The position numbers were made by a program, and so were the translations under genes. The notes beneath the pieces are model-generated. The model did not search any database, was not told where the DNA came from, and saw only the letters and a list, made by a program, of their open reading frames with translations. Of a stretch of 64,000 nucleotides of DNA, positions 24,674 to 35,400 are shown piece by piece; positions within the stretch are counted from its first letter, which is position 1, and every line of letters begins with the position of its first letter. The stretch comes from Pseudomonadales bacterium (GTDB lineage: Bacteria > Pseudomonadota > Gammaproteobacteria > Pseudomonadales > Azotimanducaceae), in the NCBI GenBank assembly GCA_024234635.1, contig JACKNX010000006.1, positions 1 to 64,000 on the forward strand, in the 5' to 3' direction.

Positions 24674-25791
24674 GTACTAATAGCCACCGGCGGCGCCTGA
24701 ACGGACAACAAGGTTTTTCGCTGATCGAGTTGTTGCTGGCCCTCGCCCTTGGCCTGGTGGTTACGGCCGGCATCGTGCAGCTGTTCGTGGGCAACAACCA
24801 GACGTACACGGTACTGCAGGGTCAGTCGCGGCTGCAGGAAGGGGCGAGGTATGCGCTCGACTTCATTGCCGAGAGTGCCCGGGCCGCGGGTTATTTCGGG
24901 TGCGACCCGGACCTGGACAAGCGCTACACGACGTTGAACGCGACGCTGGAGAACACGTTCCAGATGAACATCCTGCAGCCGGTGGTGGCGTTCGACTACG
25001 TTGGCAGCGGCGGCGCGAGCATGACGGACTGGTTGCCGAGCGCGGCGGTGCTGCCGCGGGTGGGTGCGGCGACGACCACTCCGAACCCGGCGAACGGTAT
25101 TGCGGTGAGCGGCATTGAACCGGAGACGGACATCCTGGTGCTGCGGCGGATCGAGCCGGGTGGGGCACGCATTGCCGACGTGGTGCAGCCGACGGACAAC
25201 CCGGTGCGGGTCGAGGACAACGGCACGGTGACGTTTGCCGCGGACGATTACGCGGTGATCAGCGATTGCACGCAGGCGTCGGTGTTCCGGGTGACGGGGG
25301 TGAACGACGTGGGCGCGGAGATCGATCTGCGTCGGGACGAGAACACCGGCGCGGGTTCGGCGATCTTCCAGAACCGATCGGGGGCGAGCCTGTCGGAGGA
25401 GAACCTGGCGTACGGGACGACGGTGAACGCGCAAGGCGCCACGGTGTCGCGCCTGGAGACGGACATCTACTACATCGCGGAAGGCGCGGGCACGAACAAC
25501 CGCGGGCAGAGGCCGCTGTCGTTGTGGCGCAAGTCGGGTTCGCAGGCGCCGGTGGAACTGGTGGAAGGCATCGAGGACCTGCAGGTGTGGCTTGGGATCG
25601 ACACGACGCCGACGGACAGCGTGAATGCGCCGACGCGGTACACGAACTTTGCCGGGGTGGTTGGCGATGACGTGGTGCGCACGCTGCGTGTGCAGATCAC
25701 GGCGAGCACGGTGGACGTTGTGGAGGCGGGGTCGAACGCGCCGGTGACGCGCACGTTCAGTCAGACGATCTCGCTCAGGAATCGGGGATAG
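24643..25791 (+). CDS. pilW: Minor pilin PilW
   Basis: The protein has 382 residues from ATG 24643. The leader is basic (MRSQRHSRWRSTNSHRRR then LNGQQG), followed by FSLIELLLALALGLVVTAGIVQLF. Typical PilW features follow: ARYALDFIAESARAAGYFGC, SGIEPETDILVLRR, VISDCTQASVFRVTG, TDIYYIAEGAGTNN and LVEGIEDLQVWLG. The frame is open back to 24484 through the repeat. The extra ~53 residues look like translated repeat and would bury the leader. pilX starts 2 nt after the stop. Confidence 0.9.
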   Translation: MRSQRHSRWRSTNSHRRRLNGQQGFSLIELLLALALGLVVTAGIVQLFVGNNQTYTVLQGQSRLQEGARYALDFIAESARAAGYFGCDPDLDKRYTTLNATLENTFQMNILQPVVAFDYVGSGGASMTDWLPSAAVLPRVGAATTTPNPANGIAVSGIEPETDILVLRRIEPGGARIADVVQPTDNPVRVEDNGTVTFAADDYAVISDCTQASVFRVTGVNDVGAEIDLRRDENTGAGSAIFQNRSGASLSEENLAYGTTVNAQGATVSRLETDIYYIAEGAGTNNRGQRPLSLWRKSGSQAPVELVEGIEDLQVWLGIDTTPTDSVNAPTRYTNFAGVVGDDVVRTLRVQITASTVDVVEAGSNAPVTRTFSQTISLRNRG

Positions 25792-25793
25792 CG

Positions 25794-26351
25794 ATGCGCA
25801 GGCGGACGAATCCGGTACCGGGAAGCATGGGGCGCCAGCGGGGAATAGCGCTGTTCATCAGTCTGATCCTGCTGCTGGTGCTGACGATAGCGGGGGTATC
25901 AGCGGTGCAGACGACAACGCTGGAGGAGCGCATGGCGCGGAACTCGCACGACACGCTGCTGGCGTTCCAGTCGGCGGAGGCGGCGCTGCGCCAGGCGGAA
26001 GACTGGATGCGTGACAACGTGACGAGCGTGGCGCCGTTTGATGACACGGGCGCGAACGGGCTGTGGACGGCGGCGGAGTACGGTGACGACGAGCGCTGGG
26101 ATGACGCGGCGGTGTGGAACGGCACGGGCAGCGTGGCGGTGCCGGTGGACATCCCCGACGTGGCGAGCCAGCCACGCTACATCATCGAATGGGTGGCGAC
26201 GGTGGAGCGGACGAACAACCCGGTGCAGCTGCAGAGTTCGTACACGAGCGTGCTGGACCGGATCGAGGTGTTTCGCATCACGGCGCGGGGTGTGGGCGGC
26301 AGCGCCAACGCCCAGGTGCTGCTGCAGAGCACCTACGGAATGATTTTTTAG
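25794..26351 (+). CDS. pilX: Minor pilin PilX
   Basis: The protein has 185 residues. The N-terminus has an Arg-rich leader and a cleavage-like Gly in RQRGIALFISLILLLVLTIAGVSA, lacking Glu5 as is usual for PilX. TTTLEERMARNSHDTLLAFQSAEAALRQAEDW is diagnostic. The end, QVLLQSTYGMIF, matches PilX C-termini. It is coupled to pilW with a 2-nt gap. A family-2 repeat starts 8 nt after the stop, before pilY1. Confidence 0.92.
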   Translation: MRRRTNPVPGSMGRQRGIALFISLILLLVLTIAGVSAVQTTTLEERMARNSHDTLLAFQSAEAALRQAEDWMRDNVTSVAPFDDTGANGLWTAAEYGDDERWDDAAVWNGTGSVAVPVDIPDVASQPRYIIEWVATVERTNNPVQLQSSYTSVLDRIEVFRITARGVGGSANAQVLLQSTYGMIF

Positions 26352-26358
26352 CAGCTTG

Positions 26359-26481
26359 CCACGTTGCGACTGCCAGCGCTGTCGCGCATGGAACTTCGTT
26401 CCATGAGAGGCGGCTGAAGAAGTCCCTCCTGGACTTTTTCTGCTGTCTTCAGCTTCGCCGCCTCTAGTCAAGTGCAGCGTT
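26359..26481. repeat. Family-2 intergenic hairpin repeat, copy 2
   Basis: It shares with copy 1 the sequence from CCACGTTGCGA through the perfect hairpin CATGGAAC-TTC-GTTCCATG (26387-26405) and the following AAGTCCCTCC. The second hairpin here is GAGGCGGCTGAAGA...TCTTCAGC...CCGCCTC with an inner AAGTCC/GGACTT stem. The rest of the 302-bp gap before pilY1 (26482-26653) holds no recognised feature except an alternative upstream ATG at 26597. Confidence 0.75.
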
Positions 26482-26653
26482 TTCCGCTGGGCTTGCCGGC
26501 CCACGCTGTCCAGAGAGTAGGCGGGCGGGGCGGTTGCTCGGTGACACTGAGATCGGATTGATTACACAACGTGGGCGGATTCGCCAGGCGACCTGAATGA
26601 CAACGGGAGACGGCGTTTTGAAAAGCACGGGCAGGGATGACGAGAGGTGGGTC

Positions 26654-29600
26654 ATGCTTGAAACGGTTTGCAGACTCTGTGTGGCATCCCTGCTGTTACT
26701 GCAGACGTTGCCCGCACTGGCCGCCTTGCCGGTCGCGAATCCAACCAGCCTGACGCTGAGCGGTGCGGAGTGGGTTGAAGATCGCCCGCCAGTGACATTT
26801 GATCTGAAGACGGTATTCACGGATGCCGATCCCGGCGACGTACTCGTTTTTCAGCGTGCGTCTACCAGCGGCGAAGAAGTTTTTGACGACTTGCTCGATG
26901 CCGGTACGGGTGTCGTGACGTTTACCGCCAGACCGGATGCTTTCGGAACGCAGTCTTTCGTGTTCCGCGCGGATGACCAGACGGGTGGCTCCGCAACATT
27001 TACCCTGACGATTGTCGTTACCGGCGAGAACGACACGCCGCAGGCCAATGCAGATTCCGCGACGATGGCCGAGGTGGATCCTGGCAGCACGGGTTCCGTC
27101 GTGATCGACGTCCTGGCCAATGATGCGCCGGGTGATCCGGAAACCCGAATTCTCAGCTATGGGCGCAACTGGCCCAGCGACGCCGACCCGCAGTTTCCCA
27201 ATGTCTCGGAGAGTACGCCGACTACACAGGTCGACAACACCGGTAACATGTTCACCGTTCCGAACGGCTCTATTGCACTGCTTGGTGATGGCAGGCTCGA
27301 GTATTTCCCCAAGGAAAATTTTTCGGGTACGGACTTCTTTACCTACACCATTGAAGACGCCGATGGTCAGACTTCGTCGGCAACCGTGACAGTAGAGGTT
27401 GTTGGCGATGATGATCCGCCACGTACGTTTGGTGTCTACGAATACACCGTCAACCAGGGAAGCTTTCTCGATATCAGTCCGGGCGGCGGACTACTTTCCC
27501 GCACCGTCGACGATGATGGCGACACCGTTCAGGTTTTTGTCCTGACACCACCCGCTGTAGGTGCGCTGACCGTCAACAACGACACCGGGGCATTCACCTA
27601 TACGCCGCCGGCCAGCTACGGGAGCGTCGGCGACCCGCCGGTGACGTTTATCGTGCAGTACCGCGAGTTGCCCTCCGGCAATGAAATCCCGAGCGCGCAG
27701 GCAACCGTAACCATCAATTTTGATCCCATCGATCCACCGTCCAGCGGTGGTGGCGGCGATGAGGTATCCCAACTGTTCAATCTTGCCGACGTGCCGCTGG
27801 AAGACGCCATCAGCACTGAGGCGAACGTGATGGTCATCATGGATGACTCGGGTTCCATGGACTGGACTATCGTGGTGCCTGGGACGGACAGTGCCTTCCA
27901 GATCACGAACGCCGGGGTCAAGCAGAGCAACATGGCAACGCGTACGACGAACTACTACCGGTTGCAGAATTTTGCTACTGATGCGAGTACCAGCAACCTG
28001 CTTCCGACCGAGGAGGCGCTGGCGGCGGATGCCCGTTTCAATGGCAACAACTACGGTGTCTGGCGCGGGTGGAACAGTCAGTACAACAAGATCTACTACA
28101 ACCCGCTGATCTACTACCAGCCGTGGGTCGGGCTCAATCGCAACGGCCAGGAGTTTCCGAATTCAAACCCGGCAGCAGCGGTGCTTGATCCCTTTGATGC
28201 CACGCCAAGGGTCATCAACCTGACCGCGGAAAATCTCAGTTATACCTCGGCCAATGTGCCCACCACCCGCAATGATTCCAATGGTTACGAAACCGTGACG
28301 AATACCGGGGTGCACCTTGCCCATTACTACACGACAACGGCACCCGCTGGAGTGGAGCCGGCCTGGAATGAGCGCGGACAGCGCGTGGACATCCGCTCGA
28401 ACTACACGCTGCGCGACGGGACCGTACTGACGTGGTACCCGGGTGGACCGAATCGTGTGGATTGTGCCGCGGACGATAGTGACCCGCTGACCTGTACCTA
28501 TGCACAGGAGATTCAGAACTTCGCAAACTGGTTCACCTACTATCGGTCGCGGGAATACACGGCGAAAGCCTCGCTGGGGCGCGCCATCGCCGGCGCTTCG
28601 AATCTGCGTATGGCGTACGGGGTACTCAATCAGACCAACTACCGACAGTACTTCGACAGCCTCAATGCCTCTTATCGTGTGGGGCAGAAGCGTGACCTTC
28701 TGGACCGGGTGTACGGCCTCACGTCCAACGGTGGCACGCCACTACGGGCTGCACTGAATCGCGCCGGACTCACCTTCCAGTGCAGGAGCGGCAATGTTTT
28801 CGGTACTCCCAACAGCACGCCGGGAAGTGCCACCTGTCCCGTTTCCGCCGCGCCTGAAGGGGAGTGCCAGTCCAACTACACACTGCTGTTTTCAGACGGT
28901 GAGTGGAATGGCGCGTTTCCCAACAACCTGCATGCGGACGGTGAACGCAACCCCGATACCAGCCCGTCCCAGTTCGATGGCGGCATGTTTGCCGACAACT
29001 GGGCCTCCACGCTTGCGGACGTGGCCATGTTCTATTACGAGACCGATCTGCATCCGACACTGATCGATCGCGTTGCCACCACGCCGAGGGACCAGCAGGG
29101 TGCGCCGGTCTCGGCCTTCGGCAACGGTGGGGAAACCATGCACCAGCACATGAAGACGTTCACCGTCGGCTTCGGTCTGGTGGGTGATGTGCAGATGGAA
29201 AATCTGCCCACGGACTATCGTCAGCCATTTGCCTGGCCGAATCCGACAACCGGTACGCTGGCAAAGGTCGACGACATGCTGCATGCGGCGGTGAATGGTC
29301 GTGGCCAGTTCGTGTCCGCGTCGGATCCGGTTCTGCTGACCCAGGTGTTCCAGAACGCCTTCGCGGAGTTCTCCAACAGCTCCATCTCCGTGTCCGCGGT
29401 GGCTTTCAACTCGACGGCACTGCGGGAGGAGACCGTGGAGTATCGTGGCTTCTTCAATCCGCGCTTTCACACGGGTGATCTGATGGCGATGCGCGTGGAT
29501 CGATCGACGGGCCAGGTGGACGCCGCCAATCCGATCTGGCGTGCAGCGCCTCAATTGGATGCACTTGCGCCGTCCTCCCGCAAGATCGCGACCTTTGACG

Positions 29601-31582
29601 ATGTTACGGGGCTCGGCAAGCGCTTTCTGTTTGCCAATCTGAATGCGGATCAGAAAATTGTGCTGAGCGGAGCGGAAACGAACTGGCTGCGGGGGATACG
29701 CTCCCAGGAAGAACCGCTCGGCCCCTTCCGACAACGCCCGGCAACCGAGGGGCTGTTGGGCGATATCGTGCACTCAGCACCGGTATTTGTCGGTGCACCA
29801 CGCGGCTTTCGGCGCGACCAGTCACCGTTCCCCACGGCAGCCGGTACGCGGTATTCGGCGTTTGCAACGGCGAATGCAGGCCGCAGGCGGGTGGTTTACG
29901 TGGGGGCCAATGACGGCATGTTGCACGGCTTCGATGCAGGTGCCGGAGCGTCGAACGGAACGGGCGAAGAACTCTTTGCCTACGTTCCCAACAAACTCAT
30001 CGACGGCACCGAATTTGACGCCCACAGGCTGGATCAGCTCACCACGCTGACCTATTCGCACAGGTTCTTTGTTGACGTCACACCCTCGGTTGAGGATGTG
30101 TTCATGAAGCCATCGGCAGCTGCTACCCAGAAGGCCTGGACGACGTTGCTGGTTGGCGGTCTGGGTGGTGGTGGAAAGGGCTATTTCGCTGTTAACGCGA
30201 CGAATCCGGGAGCGTACACGACCGCCTCCGTCGGTAACACCGTACTGTGGGAGTTCACCGACCAGGATGATACCTATCCCACGGATGCCAGCGGACAGCC
30301 GCTGGTGGATGGCAGTGGCAATCCCATTCTGTTCCAGGGGCGTCCCATTCGTGATCTGGGTTATACGCTTGCCCAGCCGCAGATTGTCATGACCAACCTG
30401 AACGATGCCGATGGTCAGAAGCAGTGGGCCGCGGTCTTCGGCAACGGTTACAACGCGACCTCCGGCTTTGCCAAACTTTTCCTGCTGTTTGTAGACAAGG
30501 GGATGGACGGTTGGTCCGCCAATGACTTCATCAAACTGGATACAGGCGTCGGATCGCAGGCCAGCGGTCCGATGGCCGGCATGCCGAACGGCATGGCGAC
30601 CGTGGCGGTGGTGGATGATGACGGCAACGGTACGGCGGACCTGGTCTATGGAGGGGATCTATTTGGCAACCTCTACCGGTTCGATATCCGCAGTACCAAC
30701 AAAGCGGACTGGAAGGTGACCCGTCTGTTCCAGGCGACACTGGATGGGACTCTGGCGACGCAGCAGCCGATCACCACACAACCCCTTGTGATCCGGCAAC
30801 CGGAGGAAGGCTATCTTGTCGTCTTCGGTACAGGCAGCTGGCTGACCCATGCGGATGGTACGGATACGCACGTCCAGTCGCTCTACGGTATCTGGGACCG
30901 GCTGGAGGTCAACCCGGCGACCAGTGCGCCGGACAGCAAGGCGCAGCGCCTGGTAGAGCAGATCATTACAAATAGCGTTGATGAGTCGAATTCGGACTTG
31001 CCTCGCCAGCGGCTGGTGAGCGCCAACACGGTTGAGTACGTGCCGGATGCGCCCGGTGCTCCTGGAATCTATGGCTGGTACATCGATCTCGATCCCGTTC
31101 GACCGACCACCACCCGCCAGGGAACCGTGAATACCGATACCTCGGGCAACGCACCGCCTGCCGTCCAGTATCCCGGTGAGCGGGCTATTCGTCGTTTCGT
31201 CCTGCGCGGGGATGCGATACTTGTCACGACGGTTGTACCGCGTGATGCGAATAGTTGTACTCAGGCGCCCCCGGGTTCCACGTTTCCGATCGACCCGCTT
31301 ACTGGCGGGAACCCGAAGAAACCGATCTTCGATCTGAACAACGACGGCGTCATCGACGACCAGGACCTGGTGGAGGTCAATGGAACGCACTATGCGGCTG
31401 GCATCGTGTTCAGTCCCGATCAGATCAATGGCACGCTGGTCGATCCGTCGATGCTGGTTGGTACCGGCGACTATGACTATCTTTTTATCAGTGGTGGCGA
31501 CGAACAGGTAACGCTGCGCATTGCGCCCCCAGCGGATCAGAAGACCGGGCGCTTGTCATGGCGACAGGTGACCACTGAGTGA
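26654..31582 (+). CDS. pilY1: PilY1-type pilus tip adhesin, first copy
   Basis: The protein has 1642 residues from ATG 26654, chosen for the GAGAGG site before it and the clean signal peptide (LCVASLLLLQTLPALA). ATG 26597 would add 19 residues. Residues ~25-360 hold cadherin/VCBS-like Ig modules (IDVLANDAPGD, NFSGTDFFTYTI, GAFTYTPPASY) not usual in PilY1. A split vWA-like region starts with VMVIMDDSGSMDW (MIDAS near residue 397). The C-terminal PilY1 propeller has VVYVGANDGMLHGFDAG, the calcium loop DDDGNGTADLVYGGDL (~1320) and a second EF-hand-like DLNNDGVIDD (~1560). It would be exported and needed for pilus extension, surface sensing and adhesion. Confidence 0.92.
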   Translation: MLETVCRLCVASLLLLQTLPALAALPVANPTSLTLSGAEWVEDRPPVTFDLKTVFTDADPGDVLVFQRASTSGEEVFDDLLDAGTGVVTFTARPDAFGTQSFVFRADDQTGGSATFTLTIVVTGENDTPQANADSATMAEVDPGSTGSVVIDVLANDAPGDPETRILSYGRNWPSDADPQFPNVSESTPTTQVDNTGNMFTVPNGSIALLGDGRLEYFPKENFSGTDFFTYTIEDADGQTSSATVTVEVVGDDDPPRTFGVYEYTVNQGSFLDISPGGGLLSRTVDDDGDTVQVFVLTPPAVGALTVNNDTGAFTYTPPASYGSVGDPPVTFIVQYRELPSGNEIPSAQATVTINFDPIDPPSSGGGGDEVSQLFNLADVPLEDAISTEANVMVIMDDSGSMDWTIVVPGTDSAFQITNAGVKQSNMATRTTNYYRLQNFATDASTSNLLPTEEALAADARFNGNNYGVWRGWNSQYNKIYYNPLIYYQPWVGLNRNGQEFPNSNPAAAVLDPFDATPRVINLTAENLSYTSANVPTTRNDSNGYETVTNTGVHLAHYYTTTAPAGVEPAWNERGQRVDIRSNYTLRDGTVLTWYPGGPNRVDCAADDSDPLTCTYAQEIQNFANWFTYYRSREYTAKASLGRAIAGASNLRMAYGVLNQTNYRQYFDSLNASYRVGQKRDLLDRVYGLTSNGGTPLRAALNRAGLTFQCRSGNVFGTPNSTPGSATCPVSAAPEGECQSNYTLLFSDGEWNGAFPNNLHADGERNPDTSPSQFDGGMFADNWASTLADVAMFYYETDLHPTLIDRVATTPRDQQGAPVSAFGNGGETMHQHMKTFTVGFGLVGDVQMENLPTDYRQPFAWPNPTTGTLAKVDDMLHAAVNGRGQFVSASDPVLLTQVFQNAFAEFSNSSISVSAVAFNSTALREETVEYRGFFNPRFHTGDLMAMRVDRSTGQVDAANPIWRAAPQLDALAPSSRKIATFDDVTGLGKRFLFANLNADQKIVLSGAETNWLRGIRSQEEPLGPFRQRPATEGLLGDIVHSAPVFVGAPRGFRRDQSPFPTAAGTRYSAFATANAGRRRVVYVGANDGMLHGFDAGAGASNGTGEELFAYVPNKLIDGTEFDAHRLDQLTTLTYSHRFFVDVTPSVEDVFMKPSAAATQKAWTTLLVGGLGGGGKGYFAVNATNPGAYTTASVGNTVLWEFTDQDDTYPTDASGQPLVDGSGNPILFQGRPIRDLGYTLAQPQIVMTNLNDADGQKQWAAVFGNGYNATSGFAKLFLLFVDKGMDGWSANDFIKLDTGVGSQASGPMAGMPNGMATVAVVDDDGNGTADLVYGGDLFGNLYRFDIRSTNKADWKVTRLFQATLDGTLATQQPITTQPLVIRQPEEGYLVVFGTGSWLTHADGTDTHVQSLYGIWDRLEVNPATSAPDSKAQRLVEQIITNSVDESNSDLPRQRLVSANTVEYVPDAPGAPGIYGWYIDLDPVRPTTTRQGTVNTDTSGNAPPAVQYPGERAIRRFVLRGDAILVTTVVPRDANSCTQAPPGSTFPIDPLTGGNPKKPIFDLNNDGVIDDQDLVEVNGTHYAAGIVFSPDQINGTLVDPSMLVGTGDYDYLFISGGDEQVTLRIAPPADQKTGRLSWRQVTTE

Positions 31583-31657
31583 GCTTACTGGTCGGTCGGC
31601 CACCCCAGGGTGTGGTCGCCGGGTTGGCGGCAGATGAATGGAACAGAGGCAGGATTC

Positions 31658-31978
31658 ATGCACAAACTCGTCGTATTGCTGTTCACGCTGGTTGTCGGTG
31701 CGCCCCTGTGGGCGGAAGAGCCCGAAAACGTTGACGCCGTGGAGGCAGACGCGGGTTTCATTCGGGCATTGGATTTCGAGAACAACACGATGGTCGTCGG
31801 GGGCTGGCAGTACGCGGTACCGCTGGACACCCCCGTCACGATACGGGGCGGCAACAGCGCCTTTACATTGCTGACTGTTGGCATGAAAGCGGAAGTCACC
31901 TTCCGGTTCACGGAATCCGGTCGAGTGGCGCTTGCGGTTGATCAACTGCCCGACAACAAGATCATCGAAGAGTTCTGA
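31658..31978 (+). CDS. pilY2: PilY2-like small exported protein
   Basis: The protein has 106 residues from ATG 31658, with AGAGGCAGG just upstream. The signal peptide is MHKLVVLLFTLVVGAPLWA. The mature part has GFIRALDFENNTMVVGGWQY, VTIRGGNSAF and GMKAEVTFRFTESGRV, a small beta-barrel-like pattern resembling PilY2 of Pseudomonas. An open extension upstream lacks a signal. It lies between the two pilY1 copies. PilY2's own function is poorly defined. Confidence 0.75.
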   Translation: MHKLVVLLFTLVVGAPLWAEEPENVDAVEADAGFIRALDFENNTMVVGGWQYAVPLDTPVTIRGGNSAFTLLTVGMKAEVTFRFTESGRVALAVDQLPDNKIIEEF

Positions 31979-32457
31979 ATCACCGCATGGTCTTGTGCGA
32001 GGTGTCCGGACCGCCACGCCCGCGCTGCCGGTAAATTGACGCGAATGACCTCTTATCTCAACTGCGGGAGTCGCCGGCCATTGCCGCCCATGACGCCGTG
32101 TGTCCGCTAGTCGTATTGTTGGTACCGTCTGGCGGCATGGACTCGTAATCTCTTCGACGACTGCTAGTCTTTCGCGGCAAGGCAGAAGTCGGTGCAGTCA
32201 TGGCCGTGTTCGTCCGCTCAATCGAAGGTATACCGATCCAGCTTTCAAGCTGGTCGACATCGCACGCGATCCCGCAACGCAGCCACTTTACTGCAGGTTT
32301 CCTGACCAATTCACGCGCCACCGCGAAGCGATGGTGACTTCGATCATTCATGGGGTGTTACGACACCCTGCATAGGAGTTCTCCGAAGCCAACGGACTGG
32401 AAAATATGAACTTTACTGGTTGAAAGCTGCAGTAAATGCGGTTTCCTGGAGTAGCGC
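31979..32457. other. 479-bp gap between pilY2 and the second pilY1
   Basis: No convincing gene is seen. A 97-codon frame on the minus strand (32058-32351) has no family features. The region is less GC-rich than its neighbours. It contains TTTACTGCAG at 32287-32296 and its inverse CTGCAGTAAA at 32427-32436. A local 7-bp hairpin TTTACTG/CAGTAAA (32412-32436) lies about 10 nt before the GGAG ribosome site of pilY1b. It may hold a separate promoter or mRNA control for pilY1b. Confidence 0.45.
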
Positions 32458-35400
32458 ATGAAGTATCAACCACGGTTTCCCCGCCAGTCTCGGATGGGCG
32501 GAAATGGCCTGCGCACATTATGTGTACTCCCCTGGCTGCTGGCAGCGATTCCCGGTATCGCTGCCCCGCCGGTTGCCTCACCCGGAGCGCTTACCCTGAG
32601 CGGTTCCGAGTGGGTGGAAGATCGACCGGATACCAGCTTTGATCTGTCTACGGTGTTCTCCGATCCCGATGTCGGCGATACGCTGACCTATTCACGACTG
32701 TCGTCGAGCGGCGATACGCTATTCGGTGATTCCGTGAATACAACCACCGGCTGGCTGGATCTGATCACCGTCCCCGATGCGTCCGGAACGCAGACACTCA
32801 CGTTTCAGGCCATGGACACGACTGGAGAGACAGCCAGCTTCGAATTGACGATTGTGGTCACTGGCGTGAATGACGTACCGGAGGCTGCGGACGACAGCGT
32901 GACGATGAACGAGGTGGACGTCGGCGGTACCGGCTCGGCGATCATCGATGTGCTCGCGAACGACGTATTGGGTGATCCGGAAACCGTGATAGTCGACTAT
33001 GGCCGCAACTGGCCGAGCGACGTTGACCCGCAGTATACGAACGTCTCCGAAAGCGAGCCGACCACACAGGTCGATCTGACCGGCAATCCGTTCACCCTGC
33101 CCAACGGCACGATTGCGCTGCTGCCGGATGGCCGGCTCGAGTATTCGCCCAAGGAGAACTATTCCGGCACTGACTATTTCACGTACACGATTCGGGACGC
33201 CGATGGGCAGGAGTCGTCGGCGACCGTCACCGTGAATGTGGTGGGTGACAATGACGTGCCTCGCACCTACGCGGCGTACGAATATACGGTGAAACAGGGT
33301 GAGGTGCTGACCGCGTCGGCGGGTGGCGGCCTGTTGTCGCACACCATTGACGATGATGGTGATGCGCTGCAGGTGTTCGTTGTGACACCACCAGCGATCG
33401 GCTCTCTGACGCTCGACAACGATTCCGGCGCCTTCACCTACACGCCACCAGCAGCCTATGGCGGTGTGGGCGATCCGCCGGTCACCTTTGTAGTGCAGTA
33501 TCGCGAGCTGCCGTCCGGCAACGAAAGCCCCAGTGCACAGACCACGGTTACCATCTATTTCGACCCGGATGATCCGGCGATCGATGTCGTTGACGGCAAT
33601 CAGATCACCCAACTTTTCAATCTCGCCGATGTACCACTCGAAGACGCCATCAGCGCGGAGTCCAACGTACTTGTGATGATGGACGACTCCGGGTCCATGG
33701 ACTGGGGAACGATGGTCCCCGGGCCGAGCAACGTTTTCTATATCAGCAATGTCGGGGTCAAGCAGAGTGGGGTATCGTCGCGTTCCAACACGTTTGCCTA
33801 TCTGCACCGTTTCTCAACGGATCTCAGTACAAGCTGGAACTACGTTCCCACGGAGGAGGCCCTCGACGGTAACAGCAAATTCAACGGTAACAACTATGGC
33901 GTGTGGCGAGCGTGGAACAGCCAGTACAACAAGATCTACTACAACCCGAAAACGTTTTATCAGCCATGGGTCGGGCTGGACAGGACCGGCCAGGATTTTC
34001 CGAACGCCAATCCCGCGGCGGCACGTCTGAATCCATTCGATACGCTGAACCAGACCGTCAGTCTCGTTGCGGAAAACCTGAGTTATACGTCGAACAACGT
34101 GCCCTCCATCCGCAATGACAGCAATGGCTACGAAAGCATCACGAATACGAATGTGCATCTTGCCCACTACTACACGACCACCGCACCGGAAGGCGTGGAA
34201 CCAGCCTGGGATGAAGTGGGGCAGCGGATCGATATCCGGGCAAACTACACGCTGAACGACGGCACGGTACTGACCAGCTATCCCGGTGGACCGGATCGTA
34301 TTGATTGCGCCGCGGATGATGGCGATCCCATGACGTGCACCTACGCCCAGGAGATTCAGAATTTCGCCAACTGGTTTTCCTACTACCGGATACGGGAGTA
34401 CACGGCGAAGGCGGCGCTGGGCCGGGCGATCTCCGGTGCCTCGAACCTGCGCATGGGCTACGGCGTTCTGAATCAGACCAGCTACCGGGAGAATTTCGAC
34501 AGCCTGAATGCCTCGTATCGAATTGGTCACAAGCGCGATCTTCTCGATCGCGTGTACGGTCTGAACTCGAGCGGCGGTACGCCGCTGCGGGCCGCGCTCG
34601 ACCGCGCTGGCCGTACGTTCGAGTGCGTCAGTGGCAACGTGTTCGGTACATCGGCCAGTTCGCCCGGAAGCGCCAACTGTCCTGTCGCCACGGCCCCGGA
34701 AGGCGAGTGCCAGTCGAACTTCACGCTGCTGTTTTCGGACGGTGAATGGAATGGGTCGTTTACCAGCGGTTTGCACCACGATCGTGATACGCCGACCGAT
34801 CAGAGTCCCAGCCTGTTCGATGGTGGAAAGTTTGCGGACAACTGGGCCTCCACGCTTGGTGACGTGGCGATGTACTACTACGAACGGGATCTGCATCCGA
34901 CGCTGACCAACCGGGTGCCGACATCGACGCGTGACCAGCAGAATGCTCCGCTCAGTGCCTTTGGCGGTGGCGGGGAGACCATGCACCAGCACATGAAGAC
35001 ATTTACGGTCGGCTTCGGTCTGTACGGGGACGTCCTGGAGACCGATCTGCCGACGAACTACGCACAGGCGTTTGCCTGGCCTGATCCGACCAGCAGCACG
35101 GAAGCAAAGGTGGACGACATGATGCACGCGGCTGTGAATGGCCGCGGGCAGTTCGTGTCGGCAGCGGATCCGGTGCTGCTTACCAAGGTGTTTCAGAATG
35201 CCTTCGCGGAGTTCTCCGACAGTTCGATATCGGTATCCGCCGTCGCCTTCAATTCGACTGCGCTGCGTGAGGATACGGTGGAATACCGTGGATTCTTCAA
35301 CCCGCGCTTCCACACGGGCGATCTCATGGCAATGCGAGTCGATCGAACCACCGGTGTGGTCGACGCCGCCAATCCACTGTGGCGGGCGGCGGTCACCCTG

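Noticed and set aside
26597..26653. Upstream ATG of pilY1
   Set aside because: It would add 19 charged residues before an otherwise clean signal peptide; ATG 26654 has a better ribosome site.
32058..32351. 97-codon frame on the minus strand in the pilY2-pilY1b gap
   Set aside because: It has no signal, domain or ribosome site, and is likely chance.
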